64,000 nt of DNA, taken from Tolypocladium sp. Sup5 PDA-1 (Eukaryota; Ascomycota; Sordariomycetes; Hypocreales; Ophiocordycipitaceae). Below the pieces are notes generated by a model, which searched no databases, was not told the DNA's origin, and saw nothing but the letters and a program-made list of their open reading frames with translations. Positions 11,243 through 23,646 of the stretch are shown one piece after another (positions within the stretch are counted from its first letter, which is position 1; each line of letters begins with the position of its first letter). The stretch is taken from positions 124,001 to 188,000 of the forward strand of contig JPHH03000002.1 in the NCBI GenBank assembly GCA_000750105.3, written 5' to 3'. The position numbers and the translations under genes were made by a program.

Positions 11243-12563
11243 CTTGACGACGACATCTACGCTGGGGAATGGGAGAATGCCGACGGCACGGTTTGCAGGC
11301 AGAGCGCTGGAGACGATGGTATTGAGGATCTCGAAATTTGGAGCAAGAGGGGGGGGGGGGGTCCCGATGTTTTGCCGTGGCGAAGCGGCGCGCGGGTGAC
11401 AAGTGACAAGTGCCCACTCACGGACGGAACCAAGGAACCCACTCTGCTTCAATAAACCACACCCGCGACTTCTCCAGCCTCCAGATGCTATTAAGCGTAC
11501 AATAGCGCTCACCAGCCTGCTTAAATAGCTACCTATAACCATCCGGCTCCCTCTTCCTCACACACGGTCTTACACGAATATGGGACAAGTTTGCGGCTAT
11601 GGCGTCGAAAGTGTGCTTTGCTTCACTGCTTATTGTCCCAGGTACGAAGTACGAAAACTACGAAGTAGGTTTGACTGGTTCCTTGACAGACTTCATTCGC
11701 CAGACAATACAATACCGTGCTTGGCCCCTCCAGTCTTGGTCATGTTGTGCAGGTTGTCTTCTCTCTCCTTGTTGAACAGATTGTCGATGGGATTGGCAAC
11801 TTCTTAGTACGGCCATGCGCCATTTACACTCAGCTCCCAGTGCTGATCGTTCGTTCCGCCGTCTGTCTTGCCTAATAGAGACCACTCCAACTGCCACTGT
11901 GCATTGCGCATGCGGACTGTATGCTGGCTATACTGCTCGGTTCCGTACGGCCAATAGTATCCGGGATCTGCGCACTTCACGCACTTGGACCCGATTCAGC
12001 CGTCTCCCCCGGGTTGTAATTGATAACGCCGGACAAGGCGGGGCCAAGCCGGGCGTCGTGCCGTGATGCGGCAATGCGTGCCGATTCGAGTTACCAGGGT
12101 CGAGGCTGTGCCTTCCTTTGTCGTCAGATCTACTCCGTACGGACTAACGCAGTCTCTTACCGAGCAAGCCGTCTTAACCTCGGAACACTCTATGTGCTCC
12201 CAAGGCTCGCTTCACCGGTATCTGTTAGCTCGGCCGCGGTGTCCAATAGTAATACACGATAATCCCACGAGTTGCATAGGACTATTCTCCGCAACTTGGA
12301 TGCAACCCCAACCTGAGCATGTGATGGGAGACGTGCAGCTTCTGTTCCTTGTCAAGATCGACAGACATGTCGGGTGAGCGGCATGTATACTTCGCTTGCA
12401 CGTCTGACGATCGGGGCATTACTAAATGGAGCGTTGTGAAAGGCGGACTTGCCATCTGATATATGAGAGGCCTCCCCGGGAGTAAGCTTGTTTATGTATG
12501 TAAAGGCACCCGAGCGTAACCCAACTGTCATTGATCTGATTCGTCGATATTGACATCTCAATC
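11243..12563. other. Divergent intergenic region, bS6m and acid phosphatase genes
   Basis: About 1.3 kb without a supported gene. It contains a 13-G run (11349-11361), a cluster of short tacgaagta-type repeats (11641-11667) and a copy of tactccgta (12131-12139). The part near 12400-12560 is the likely promoter of the phosphatase gene. Confidence 0.45.
11349..11361 (+). repeat. 13-base G homopolymer
   Basis: Thirteen consecutive G bases about 107 bp upstream of the bS6m start, read as poly-C on the coding strand. The exact length is prone to slippage and sequencing error. Confidence 0.8.
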
Positions 12564-14126
12564 ATGGTCTCTCTGTACACTTCAGTCACAGCACTTCCGC
12601 TGCTGGTTGCCGGCGCTCTGGCAGCGGCAAGCTACCCGGCCAAGCCCTCGGACTTGACAACTCCAGTCCAACAGCGCATTGCCGTGAACGGGCCCAACAG
12701 TTAGTCGTCATTGCCCGTGTAGTACAAAGTGTTTGAGAACTCTTTGCCGATCTGACTCTGTCCAGGCATTTCTATAGGCTGGAACACGTACCAAAAGTTG
12801 GGCAAGCCCTGTGTCCAATATGGCACTTCCGCCAATGCTCTCAGCCAACAAGTCTGCTCGACCAACTCAATCACCTACCCAACTTCGCGTACCTGGTCCA
12901 ACTCCGTAGCCCTCACCGGCTTGTCACCAGCCACGACGTATTACTACAAGATTGTGTCCACCAACTCCAGCGTCGAGCACTTCTTCAGCCCGCGAGTGGC
13001 CGGAGACAAGACACCGTTTGCGATAAACGCCATCATCGACCTCGGCGTCTACGGCGCCGATGGCTACACGATCCAGATGGACGAGTCCAAGCGGGACACG
13101 ATTCCCTACATCCCTCCCTCGCTGAACCACACCACCATCTCACGCCTTGCCGAGACGGTCAACGACTACGAGTTCATCATCCACCCTGGCGACCTGGCGT
13201 ATGCCGACGACTGGGTCTTGAAGGCCAAGAATATATTTGACGGCGAGGATGCTTTCCAGGCCATCTTGGAGCAGTTCTACAACCAGCTCGCCCCCATCGC
13301 CGGCCGGAAGGCATACATGGCCAGCCCCGGAAACCATGAAGCTGCTTGCCAGGAGATCCCGCATACGACCGGCCTCTGCCCGAATGGCCAGAAGAACTTT
13401 ACCGACTTCATGAACCGCTTCGGTAGCACGATGCCTACGGCGTTCGCGTCGACGTCCTCCAACTCCGCGGCCAAGGTCAACGCCAACAAGGCCAAGCAGC
13501 TGGCCAAGCCCCCCTTCTGGTTCTCGTTCGAGTACGGCATGGTGCACGTCACCATGATCGACACCGAAACGGACTTCGCCGGCGCTCCCGACGGGCCAGA
13601 TGGCTCTGCCGGACTAAACAGCGGTCCCTTCGGCGCTCCCAACCAGCAGCTCCGGTTCCTCGAGGCTGACCTCGCCGCTGTTGACCGCAGCGTTACGCCC
13701 TGGGTCATTGTCGGTGGCCACAGGCCGTGGTACTCAACCGGCGGCGGTGGATGTGCGCCTTGCCAGGCCGCGTTCGAGGGCCTGCTCTACAAGTACGGCG
13801 TCGACCTGGCCGTCTTCGGCCACGTCCATAACTCGCAGAGATTTGTACCCGTCTTCAATGGCACTGCTGACCCTGCCGGCATGAACAACCCGAAGGCGCC
13901 CATGTACATCGTTGCAGGCGGTGCCGGCAACATCGAGGGCTTGAGCGCCGTGGGCAGCAATGTGTCATATAACGCGTTTGCCTATGCAGATGACTTTAGC
14001 TATGCAACAATTAACTTCTTGGACGCCAACAACCTGCAGGTCGATTTCGTTAGGTCGTCGACCGGGGAGTTGCTGGATAGATCAAAGCTGTACAAGGCTC
14101 ACACGCAACAGTTTGTTGTACAGTGA
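12564..14126 (+). CDS. Secreted purple acid phosphatase
   Basis: Model: exons 12564-12699 and 12766-14126, with a 66-nt intron; 498 aa. The first 21 residues form a typical signal peptide ending near ALAA-SYPA. A fibronectin-III-like N-terminal domain follows (about 30-135; SISIGWNTY, TTYYYKIVS). The metallophosphatase core carries the family's ligand blocks: IIDLG, GDLAYAD (about 187), GNHE (about 234), GGHRPWYS (about 362) and FGHVHNSQR (about 397). These bind the Fe(III)-M(II) pair that hydrolyses phosphomonoesters. Several N-x-S/T sites suggest glycosylation. Likely role: phosphate scavenging outside the cell. Codon use is strongly GC-ending, as in well-expressed fungal genes. Confidence 0.9.
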
Positions 14127-14435
14127 GATGGCTTTCTCTGCATAGAGCAATCAGAATAACAGCTGTGCTGTAAAAAAAACGGTTCAATCTTGTGATTTTT
14201 ATAGTCGTTAAGTTCGTGTTGTCCCGCGCGTCTAGGGATGAGAAAAGAGTGTCAGAGGTGATAACACACGCTATTATCACTAACTTTCGCCGGTCCCGGA
14301 CCGCGCGGATGACCGTCACTCAAAAGCGCCGTTGGCAGCACATCTTGTTCTTGAATTGCTGTACTGTACAAGTCGCAATAGTACATGTGAGGAGTACAGA
14401 GAGACCGCCCTCGGCAGCCTCTTCTAGTCGTTTCT
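14127..14435. other. 3' region between phosphatase and NDUFAF6-like genes
   Basis: A short convergent spacer. An A-rich spot (14172-14179) after the phosphatase stop may mark its 3' UTR. No gene is seen. Confidence 0.45.
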
Positions 14436-15579
14436 TCATAACCGTTCCTTGGACAACGCTTGCCAAATCCTCCACGGTAGCCTCCAGCCGCTGCTCTTCA
14501 CCGCAAAGGGGTCGAAGTTGGCCTTTTCCAGATTCTCCAAGAACTGGCCCGCGGGAACCGATTCCAGCAAAACGCCGAAGCTCTGGCGGATTTCTCTCGA
14601 TGTGTCGCTCTCGCCATCGTATATGTGCTCGTCCTCCCCGTGGTGCTCAAACTCGTGGCCTGGGTCTTGACCCTCCTTTAACCGTTTCAGCATCTCTCGT
14701 GCCGTAATCAGGTGGTCGTTTGCCCGTGTTGCAACTTTGAAGACGGCATCTTGGAGACCCGGCGCGTTGGGGCCTTGCCGGAATACCTCTTCCTCCTTCA
14801 CGCCCTCTTCTGCCATGACATCCAGGGGTAGCAGGAGAGATGGCTCCCGCGTACTTGGGGCCTCTGCTCCTGATGGAGTCTTGACCGGCTGTGTCGGCGC
14901 TGCTAGCACGGGAATGCCTCGCAGAACCGCGACGATGCCACAAGCCTTGCCAATGTGGCTGGCTAGATGGTCCATGTGCATCGACCGAAGCGGCATGGAC
15001 GCGAGGGTCGCATACATCATTGTCGAGTAGGTGTTTTCCGCATAATCCTCCAAGCTCGCTAGGCTCGCGTAAGGACGGTTGTCCATGTGTTTTTCTCTCG
15101 TCCTGACCAGCCGCGAAACCCAGAACTTGATGGACTTCTTGGTTGCGCTCCCGGCCCTCTCTTCCAGCTCCTGCAAGCCCTTGTAGAGTAGTATGCAGAT
15201 CGGTTCGCGGGGAGGTCGGCCTGCAAAGGTCTTGTCGATGGACTCTTGCCAGAACTTCATGCGCAGGGTTCCAATCGTTGGGTTTGAGACCAGTTCGGGG
15301 AGCCGAACCAGCTCGAGATTCAGGGCTCGGATGGCGGCATACGTGTCTTGGACGGGGGGGGGGACGAAGCGGCGGAGGAGGTGCGCATCGTAGTCGCTCT
15401 TGCTGGAGGCTGTAAGCAACTTGGAAAGTCTGTCATGTATCCCCGGATGCTTACTGAAGCTGTGTTAAGCAGTATCTCCTTGCGGATTCGACATCTGCAT
15501 CAGTCACATACCGACGACAGGTCGCCGGGGAGTAGACAAGCCTTTTCAGGCCACTGCCTACGAGTGTCGGACGATGCAT
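14436..15579 (-). CDS. NDUFAF6-like squalene/phytoene-synthase-fold complex I assembly factor
   Basis: Model: exons 15579-15455 and 15402-14436, with a 52-nt intron (gtaagc...ccag); 363 aa. Two acceptors lie 11 nt apart; the one at 15404-15403 keeps frame and gives LTQLHKSDYDAHLLRRF. The N-terminus is Arg/Ser-rich and fits a mitochondrial presequence. The body shows AIRALNLELVRLPELV and RMKFWQESID, then an Asp-poor trans-prenyltransferase-like fold with HLGKACGIVAVLRGIP in slightly altered form. This pattern matches the NDUFAF6/SICILY branch, which has lost the prenyl-diphosphate aspartates and assists complex I assembly in mitochondria. The function is inferred from the family. A run of ten C falls inside the coding sequence (codons for VPPPV). 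Confidence 0.82.
15354..15363 (-). repeat. Ten-base C homopolymer inside a coding exon
   Basis: Ten G on the plus strand, read as C in the NDUFAF6-like gene, encode three prolines of a conserved segment. It is a potential slippage site. Confidence 0.75.
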
Positions 15580-15895
15580 ACAGAAGGATGAGTGAATTAT
15601 TCTGCGCAATTCGACCGAGTTTCGCATACGGTCATGAACCAATGGGCGGCATGGTGTTTAAGGTTGGTCATCCCTGTGGAATATGGCGATGCGCCTCAAT
15701 CGCCCTTGGAGCTCCACGAAATTTACAGTGGAGTGACGTCGAGCTCCAGCACAACCCCTGCCAACGCGGTCACGTGGCCATTAACGCGGTCTGTCGCGCT
15801 GAAAGTACAGGCGCGTCTCCCCGCTATTATCCGTCGCTGGTCACTGACAGCTGGCAAGGCGTGCGCCTTGACACGTCCGATGATTGCAGCTGACC
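15580..15895. other. Divergent promoter, NDUFAF6-like and RAD5 genes
   Basis: A 316-bp bidirectional spacer. It includes gtgacgtcga (15733-15742; a TGACGTC core resembling CRE/ATF sites) and cacgtggcc (15771-15779; an E-box-like CACGTG). No gene is seen. The sites are noted by pattern only. Confidence 0.4.
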
Positions 15896-18800
15896 ATGGG
15901 ATTCGGAGCTTCGCAGGAGCCTCCGTCGAAGAAGCGGAGGTTCTTCAAGGATCCGGCTGAGGAGTCGTCAGATCCGATTGCATTTAGCCCGAAGACGAGC
16001 AGCTCGCCACCAGACGAAAAGCGACTCTTCAAAGACGAAGACGACGCTCGCACAGTCTTGGCTGAGCTTCCCGACAATGGAGCTATACCGGATCGATCAA
16101 CGGGCTCGCAGCATACTCCCGAGCTTAAACACGAGTCGTCTTCGGTGACGTTCGACCAAGAGACGTTCGAGAGCTTCATTGGAGACAAGATCAGCCTCGA
16201 TGCCCTCAGCATTATCCAAGACAACTGCGGAGACAACCTCGAGCGAGCGGTCAACATGTACTTTGATGGCACATACAAGAACTTCAAAAGGGCTTCCGCA
16301 TTTGGGTCACTGGGTCGGCCGTCCAATGCCAGTTCGAGTCGAGCAGAGTCAAGCTCCAACCCTCCACAGCCAGCAGCGCCTACCATGCGACGCAGCACAC
16401 CGAGGTCACGATACATTGGCGCGTTTGGCGTTGAGGGCTGGGCGACACGGAGCGGAGCCAACATCATAAAGCATGGAGACATCATCAGAATCGAACGCCA
16501 GAAGATCCAACCCCCTCTGCCGCCCAAGGTCAAGGTGAAGCTGGGAGTTCCCAATACCCCCGTACGAAACAACACCGCCGCGGCACGAAGAGTGGACGTT
16601 ATTGTCCGGTTCACAAACCAGACGGGTATGGAAATTGGGCGGTTGGCAAAGGATACAGCGAACTGGGTGTCAACGCTGATGGACCAGAACGTCTGCACGT
16701 TCGAAGGAAACTGCGTCTACGCCCCTGAACGCCTACGAACAAACGACACCGTGTTCTTGCAGTTGCGGTGTTCGCTGCTGAGCTCGGCATTTGATAATCG
16801 GAGCTTCAAGCTTGCAGACGATCGGCCGGTCAACCCCTTTGAACAGAGCGAGACGACGGACGAGAAGGAGCTGAGGCTGCGCCAGGTGGCTCTGGTTAGG
16901 CTGTTGCAAGAGATCAACCTACAGCCCACCATGGCAAATACCGCAGCCCAGGATGGACGCAAGGGCCTTCTGCAAGCCGCCGAAATAGACGAGCAGAAGC
17001 AAAAGGACGCCAAGAAACCCACTGCAAATGGCAAGGAGTCGGGGGCACAGCCTAATTCCTCAGACGCCGAAGAGGGCGAGGAGCTTGAACAAGATCAGCT
17101 CGACGCATTGTACAAGAAAGCACAGTGTTTCGACTTCAACACTCCGGAAGCCGAGCCTGCGGACACGTTCGTCATGACGCTCCGGCCATATCAGAAGCAG
17201 GCCCTCCACTGGATGATGGCCAAGGAGAAAGACGAGAGAAGTAACCGGGAGCCTTCTATGCACCCCTTGTGGGAAGAGTACACTTGGCCTGTCAAGGACG
17301 TTGATGACAAGGACTTGCCTCAGGTGGAGGGCCAGTCCAAATTCTACGTCAATCCGTATTCTGGCGACCTGTCGCTCGACTTTCCAGTCCAGGAACAACA
17401 CTGCCTAGGAGGAATCTTGGCCGACGAGATGGGCCTCGGCAAGACGATCCAGATGCTCAGCTTGGTCCACTCTCACAGGTCCGAAATTGCTCGCAAGGCT
17501 CGTCTCTCTACCGGTGGCATTTCCAATGTGAACCAGTTACCGAGACTGGGCACGAACTCTACCAGCGTCCTCACCGCACCTTGCACGACTCTAGTTGTCG
17601 CGCCAATGTCACTTCTCGCGCAGTGGCAGAGCGAGGCCGAAAAAGCATCAAAGGAAGGTACCATGAAGATTGAACTTTATTACGGCAACGAGAAAGCAAA
17701 TAACCTCCAAGCACTGTGCTGTAGCGCGAATGCGTTGAGCGCCCCTGATCTGGTCATCACCAGCTATGGAACCGTGCTGTCAGAGTTCAGCAACATTGCG
17801 GCCAAGAATGGCGACAAGTCGTTTCACAATGGCCTGTTCTCGCTGAAATTCTTCCGCATCATTATTGATGAAGCACATCACATCAAAAACAGAGGCTCCA
17901 AAACTGCCAGGGCGTGCTACGAGATATCTGCGGATCACCGGTGGGTGCTCACGGGAACGCCGATTGTCAACAAGCTCGAGGACCTGTTTAGCCTGGTGCG
18001 TTTCTTGGGCGTCGAGCCCTGGAACAACTTTTCTTTCTGGAAGACATTCATCACTGTGCCGTTTGAGTCTGGAGACTTTGTACGCGCGTTGGACGTGGTG
18101 CAGACGGTTTTAGAGCCGCTGGTCATGCGACGAACCAAGGATATGAAGACGCCGGATGGACAGCCCCTGGTCCCCCTTCCGCCGAAGCATGTTGAGATTG
18201 TCGATGTGGAATTGTCAAGGACTGAGCGAGACGTCTACGACTACATTTTTACCCGGGCGAAGCGAACCTTTTCCAAGAATTTCGAAGCCGGTACAGTTAT
18301 GAAAGCGTTCACAACCATCTTTGCTCAGATTTTGCGGCTCCGTCAATCCTGTTGTCACCCAATTCTTGTCCGCAATCGGGACATTGTTGCGGACGAAGAG
18401 GAAGCTGGAGCAGCTGCAGACGCAGCTGCAGGGTTGGCCGATGACATGGACCTCGAGTCTCTCGTCATGCAATTCACAGTCGCAACTGATGAAGCTGCCA
18501 AGGACAACAATGCATTTGGCGCGCACGCACTCGAGGAGATTCGCAGCGAGGCTGAGAAAGAATGCCCCCTCTGTTTCGAGGAGCCGATGAATGACCAGAC
18601 GGTCACCGGCTGCTGGCATTCGGCTTGCAAGAAGTGCCTTCTCGATTTTATGAAGCACGAGACTGATCGCGGCGTCGTGCCCAAATGCTTCAACTGCCGT
18701 GAGCCGCTTAACCAGCGCGATCTGTTTGAGGTAGTGCGGCACGACGACGATGAGCCGGATGCGTTTTCCAAGCCTCGAATCAGCCTCCAACGCCTTGGGG

Positions 18801-19391
18801 TCAACCACTCCTCAGCCAAGGTGGCGGCGCTGATTTCTCATCTACGAACTTTGCGGCGAGAGCATCCGAAGATGAAGTCGGTCATTTTCTCGCAGTTTAC
18901 GTCATTCCTATCCCTCATCGAGCCGGCCCTATCTCGGTTCAACATCACGTTCCTGCGCCTGGATGGAACCATGGCCCAGCGAGCACGAGCTGCAGTCTTG
19001 GAGCAGTTCACAGAGAAGAAGGGGTTCATGGTTCTCCTAATCAGCTTGCGCGCGGGTGGCGTTGGCCTGAACCTGACGAGCGCCGGTAGAGTATACATGA
19101 TGGACCCGTGGTGGAGCTTCGCGGTAGAGGCGCAGGCGATTGACCGGGTACATAGACTGGGGCAAGAGGACGAGGTGCAGGTCAAGAGGTTTATCGTGAA
19201 GGAGAGCGTCGAGGAGAGGATGCTCAGGATTCAGGAGAGGAAGAAGTTTATGTGAGTGTCACCCCTTGGCCCAGCAGCACAGCCGAGGCGAGATTGCTAA
19301 CACATGTTGCAGTGCGACTTCGCTGGGAATGATGAGCGACGAAGAGAAGAAGCTGCAGCGCATTGAGGACATCAAGGAGCTGCTGAGCTAG
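15896..19391 (+). CDS. RAD5: Rad5/HLTF DNA-damage-tolerance helicase and ubiquitin ligase
   Basis: Model: exons 15896-19251 and 19313-19391, with a 61-nt intron (branch gctaac); 1144 aa, as expected for Rad5. ATG 15896 sits in accATGg. After a basic, Ser-rich N-terminus comes a UBA-like segment (about 90-120), a HIRAN domain starting at RYIGAFGVEGW (about 171), and SNF2 motifs: I ILADEMGLGKT (about 508-518) and II DEAHH (about 657). A RING finger of the C3HC4 kind (about 889-935; CPLC, CWHSACKKC, CFNC) is inserted in the helicase. The second RecA lobe carries LISLRAGGVGLNL and IDRVHRLGQ. In the family it polyubiquitinates PCNA with Ubc13-Mms2 and reverses forks. The last exon restores the C-terminus ending KELLS. 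Confidence 0.95.
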
Positions 19392-19631
19392 ATGGAAACA
19401 CGACATGGCGAGTATACGGGCGTGACTTGTGAACCCGCGTGCCGCATCTGCAGGCGTACATGTAACTGGGGAATGAGTATAGACTACCAGTCACATCACA
19501 CACACTTGATTTGAGAGCAAGGCGTGGAAGCATAGCACCAAAGTTTCGAGCACGGTCATATCCAATGGCCTTCACTTTTATTGGTATCTAGACACTTTGC
19601 AGAGCCCACCTCTCACAGCCACTTCCACCTC

Positions 19632-20891
19632 TTACTGCTTGATGATGACCTGATGGGTAGCCGCCTTTTCCTTTTCGTCGCCAAACACGTTGACGTCCCA
19701 CTTGGGGGTGTCTGGACAGTCAAAGTCAGCACCGTTGCCACCATCTTACAACAGCGTGGGGAATGGCATCTGCAAGCTTACATGTGATGGGAATGTTGAA
19801 GCGCTGCGGCGTCTCGCCGAGCTTCTTGAGCGCCTGGACAGCCTCGTCGTCGAGGTCGACCTCCTGGAAGTTCTCGCGGATGCGCGACGCGGTGACGCTC
19901 TTGGGGATGACGGTGTGACCGCCGAGCTGGGACCAGGCGAGGATGACCTGCGCGGGGGTGACGGTCTTGCCGGCGGTACCGGAGAGGCGCTCGGCGATGG
20001 CCTTGACCTCGGGGGTGTTGACGAGCAGGGGCAGGCCCCAGGAGTTGTTGCCAAAGGCCGAGTAGGCGGTGATGACGATGTGCTTCTTGGCGCAGTACTC
20101 GACGAGGGGGAGGTTGGGGATGCGCGGGTGGCGCTCGATCTGGTTGACGGCGGGGACGACGCCGGTTTCTTGGATGATGCCCTCGAGCTGTGAAGGGGTT
20201 GTCAAAATCACATCCTCTCTTCGAGTTGAGGGGAAAGGGTGGCTTACATGCTCAATGGCAAAGTTGGAGACGCCGACGGATCGGGCCTTGGACTTGGGGA
20301 GCTGGGTCACGGCTGAGGAACGTCCAACGTTAGCTTACAGAAACAGAAACACGTTACGAGTTGCGAGGTGCCTACCCTTCCACGTTTCGGAAATGGAGAC
20401 GTTGCGGTTCAGGTCCATCTCGGTGTCGTTGTTGGTCTTGGGGAAGAGGGAGTCGCCGGGCTTGAAGGCCACGGGCCAGTGGATGAGGTAGAGCTGCACG
20501 TCAAGGCTCCTGGTCAGCAAATCACTTCATACCTAGGCATTGTTCTTTCTGCAATGGCACGTACATCCAGGTACTCGAGCTGCAGCTCCGCCAGCGTATC
20601 GTCCAGCGCGGCCGCGACGTCCTCTGGGCGGTGCATGTTGTTCCACAGCTTGGACGTGATGAAGATGTCCTCGCGCTTCAGGCCGGGCACGTCCTTGAGG
20701 GCGCGCTGGATGCCCTCGGCGACCTCGCGCTGGTTGCCGTAGATCTTGGCCAGGTCGAGGTGCCGGTAGCCCGTCTTCAGCGCCTCGTAGACGCCCGTGC
20801 CGACCTCGCCGGGCGCGGCCTGCCACGTGCCGTAGCCGATCTGCGGGATCGTGTGGCCCGTGTTGAGCGTGACAGTCTTTCCGGAGGACAT
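19632..20891 (-). CDS. Aldo/keto reductase (AKR family, Gcy1-like)
   Basis: Model: exons 20891-20565, 20493-20376, 20312-20248, 20187-19782 and 19711-19632; introns 60-71 nt; 331 aa, the normal AKR length. The catalytic tetrad is complete: Asp46 and Tyr51 in [10 protein letters not shown], Lys81 in ITSKLWNN, His114 in LYLIHWP. The NADPH-binding end [13 protein letters not shown] is present. These enzymes reduce aldehydes and ketones with NADPH in the cytosol; the substrate cannot be told here (glycerol/glyceraldehyde-type Gcy1 enzymes are the nearest recognisable group). ATG 20891 was preferred because the seven codons upstream begin with TTG. A TATATAA box lies about 135 bp upstream on the same strand. 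Codons are strongly GC-ending. Confidence 0.9.
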
Positions 20892-21023
20892 GGCGGCGGT
20901 GGTGAATGTCAATTGGGCAAAGGGATTCGAGTTCGGGGTGCGAGGGCTTTTTGGGGGTTTGTGAGGAGTGGCGATGATGATGTGGGAGGGGAGGACAGCT
21001 GCTGTGGGGACGTGACGATGGTG

Positions 21024-21030
21024 TTATATA
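21024..21030 (-). promoter_or_regulatory. TATA box of the aldo/keto reductase gene
   Basis: TATATAA on the minus strand, about 135 bp before the ATG at 20891. Spacing and sequence fit a core promoter. Confidence 0.45.
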
Positions 21031-22446
21031 CTAGGTAGGTTTGATCTAGCTCCAGCATCCCCCGGAACAGATCCCCCGAGGATGAACTATTAATGATGGC
21101 CCGGATTTAACGTCGACAGCACTTCCAAGTGAGTCACAGCGGGAGGGAGGGAGGACCCCCCGTCTCCAGCAGAGAAGATGCGCGTGCCCATGGTCAGTAG
21201 CCGTGGGATATGGACAGCATCACCACTTACACCATCGAGCTCCCCTGCCCCGCCATCAGAAACTCGAGGGAAAATTGGGAAGAGGAGGGGCAACGCCATC
21301 ACGTATTGGAGGGGCACGGCCATTACGGAGTACTGTACGTAGGGTGGGGGTCTTCAAGAAGCGGCCGGTTGCTAGTATTAGGGTGAGAGTCGCCCGTGCA
21401 ACCCGCGGCTTCATCGCGGAGTCTCGGTGTCAACTCCTCCGTATCACCAACCAAAGCATCAGTAGTGCCGTGGCTGGCGACCCATGCCCCCAATCAGCAC
21501 CGCGCGCCGTCGCCTGGTGAAGCACAGGAGATCCACTGGAGCGGGTATCCCCTCGGTGCGTGGCAACAGCAACGGCAGAATGTCGTCAACGCAGCCCGGG
21601 TGGTGTGCCAGTCTTGCCCGTCAACCAGCAACTCCCGACGGCAATTGGCTTCATTACCCACCGGTGTTGGCTGGCTTGCAACGCATCCAAACAGACCGCC
21701 AACAGCCTCTGCCTCGTGGCGACCAGGAAAGAGAAACGGCAGCCATCAGGGTCATGGTTGCACTGCAGTAAGCATCTAATCGGATGCCGTGCCGGGTTCC
21801 TGGGCCGATAAATCCGGACCTATGCTGAAAGGAGCTCGCCGAGGTGCTTGACCATGGATCCGATTACCAAGTATCGTAACCACCATACAGCTACAACAAC
21901 ATCGCCGTGCATCGTGTGCCTTGGTTGCAGACGGAGGAAAAATAAACTTCAGATAAACCGCTTGGCTGCGTAACCATGCTGCCGTGCCACGGTCGGGGCC
22001 GAAATCGCCGATATCCACCAGCGCGGCGGCACGAACTGAAGTCACAACAAACAATCTCGTCGGTGGTGGTTTGGCAGATTCACTTGCAGGCACCGCCAAC
22101 ACCTTTCCCGTCTGCACCATCCCGTGCAACACCATTCACTCCGATCTCCCGAGTTCGTCTCCCGCTTGCCCTTTTCCCTGGACACGTGCGTCCATGACCT
22201 TTCGCGATGACGTTCCAGCCGGGCGGGACGGGCTGCCTGCCAAACATTGTTGCCTGCCCTTCCCGTCTGTTTGCGGCGTCCCATGCCCACGATTCACTAG
22301 TGATGAGCCTGCGGCCGGGTGTTTGTCGAGCCGATGAGGACAAGTGACGTCTCTCATCGGCACAGTTGTCGGTTCGTGAACCGCGAGTGAGTGAATCGTT
22401 GGCAACCGAGGCCAAGGCGAGCGAGGCTTGTGAACCTTGACACGGG

Positions 22447-22453
22447 TATATAT
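22447..22453 (+). promoter_or_regulatory. TATA box upstream of small membrane protein gene
   Basis: TATATAT on the plus strand about 190 bp before the ATG at 22641, followed by a mixed pyrimidine leader. Confidence 0.4.
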
Positions 22454-22640
22454 GCCCATTAGCACGAGAGTGAAGACCATCATAATGAGACAGACACTCT
22501 TCTCCCACTTTCATGCAGCAAGCTCCATCCCTCAAGTCAATCCGGCCACGAAGACTTGACTGTCCACAGCAAACAAGACGACAATTCATCTCGTGCCGTC
22601 AAGGTCAGACCACAAGCCCCCGCTCGCCAAACCCAATTCG

Positions 22641-23108
22641 ATGCCAGTACTTCCAATATCCATGGATCCACTCGAGGACTCTGCCTTCAGCAAGTGCGGA
22701 CGCAGCACCCACATGATATATCGCCGAGACGATAATGGCACAGTCCTCGTCGGCGTCCTGGTCACCGCCGCCGTCGTTATACTTGGATTCTTCGCCATCT
22801 GCTTTTACCTCAGCCAGCGTGGCAGAGTGCACAGAAGATGCCGCGGCGGTCATCATCGGCCTGGTAGTAGGAAAGGAGGCAAGAGGCCTAAATGTCCAGG
22901 TGGTGGTCGTTGGGGAGAGGGAGGGTGGAAGCAAGGCAAAAACAGGGGAAACAACGACAATTGCAACAACGGCGCTCACCAACTTGACCCTCGCCTTCGA
23001 GGAGGCATCGTTGAAATAATCGATGCAGATGGGCCAAACCCTCGCGTGATACCCATGGACATAGGGCCAACAGGGCCAACGGCGCCCAAGCAGGTGCACG
23101 CTCGCTGA
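22641..23108 (+). CDS. Small single-pass membrane protein, basic Gly-rich tail
   Basis: Single exon, 155 aa, not a recognised family. ATG 22641 is the first ATG in the frame; upstream codons in frame begin with GTG. Residues 34-57 form one clear membrane helix (GTVLVGVLVTAAVVILGF and on). Before it is a short polar segment with CGRSTHMIYRRDD; after it comes a strongly basic, Gly/Asn-rich tail and an end containing LDPRLRGGIVEIID and NPRVIPMDIGPTGP. The helix with flanking Arg suggests an N-out, tail-inside topology. The defined C-terminal segment and the TATA box upstream argue for a real gene. It is convergent with a second small membrane protein gene at 23647-24090. Function is unknown. Confidence 0.6.
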   Translation: MPVLPISMDPLEDSAFSKCGRSTHMIYRRDDNGTVLVGVLVTAAVVILGFFAICFYLSQRGRVHRRCRGGHHRPGSRKGGKRPKCPGGGRWGEGGWKQGKNRGNNDNCNNGAHQLDPRLRGGIVEIIDADGPNPRVIPMDIGPTGPTAPKQVHAR

Positions 23109-23646
23109 TGTGCTCAAAAAAGATGCGCACTCTTCGGCTTGACGACAGTATCCACTGCCTATAGCAGAGGGTGCAATGGCGTGGGAATGTTGCGACGCCG
23201 GCACCGGTGCTGATGTAGTTCACCCGGGGGATTGTGACAATACGGCGCGCCGAATCTGGATCTGGAGAATTCGATGCGGTGTGTATCAGACAAGACGGTG
23301 TGGTTCTCGGTTGCGTGGCCGCCGCTTGAGGTGTCATAGAGAAGCAATAAAGTAATGAATTTCCTTTCGAGTCGCGTAAAAGAACATGGCTGCTGTCATT
23401 AGATCGCGAGATCGTTCCGTCATACCTGTTTGTCTGCCCAAAAATGTGACCATTTTCAACCCGCTCTCACAAAATATCCCAAGCAATGTCCCGTGTTTCC
23501 ATTACACCAAAATAATGTACACGAATGAAGATCAATCTGCCCTGCTCAGAACATGTCAACCCAGATCATATTATGAAAGGGTCAATGTCGACGCTAGCTT
23601 ACCTATCGTAACATGACTGACCCCCAGATCTCGACAATAGGCTCCA
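23109..23646. other. 3' region between two small membrane protein genes
   Basis: An AT-richer convergent spacer holding both 3' UTRs (for example tttcctttcgagtcg near 23360 and the AT-rich 23450-23530). No gene is seen. Confidence 0.45.

Larger units (their letters stand above)
20892..22640. other. Divergent intergenic region, aldo/keto reductase and small membrane protein
   Basis: About 1.75 kb with no supported gene. It contains probable TATA boxes at both ends (21024-21030 for the left gene, 22447-22453 for the right one) and a tacggagtac element at 21324-21333. Short open frames in the middle lack protein character. Confidence 0.45.
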
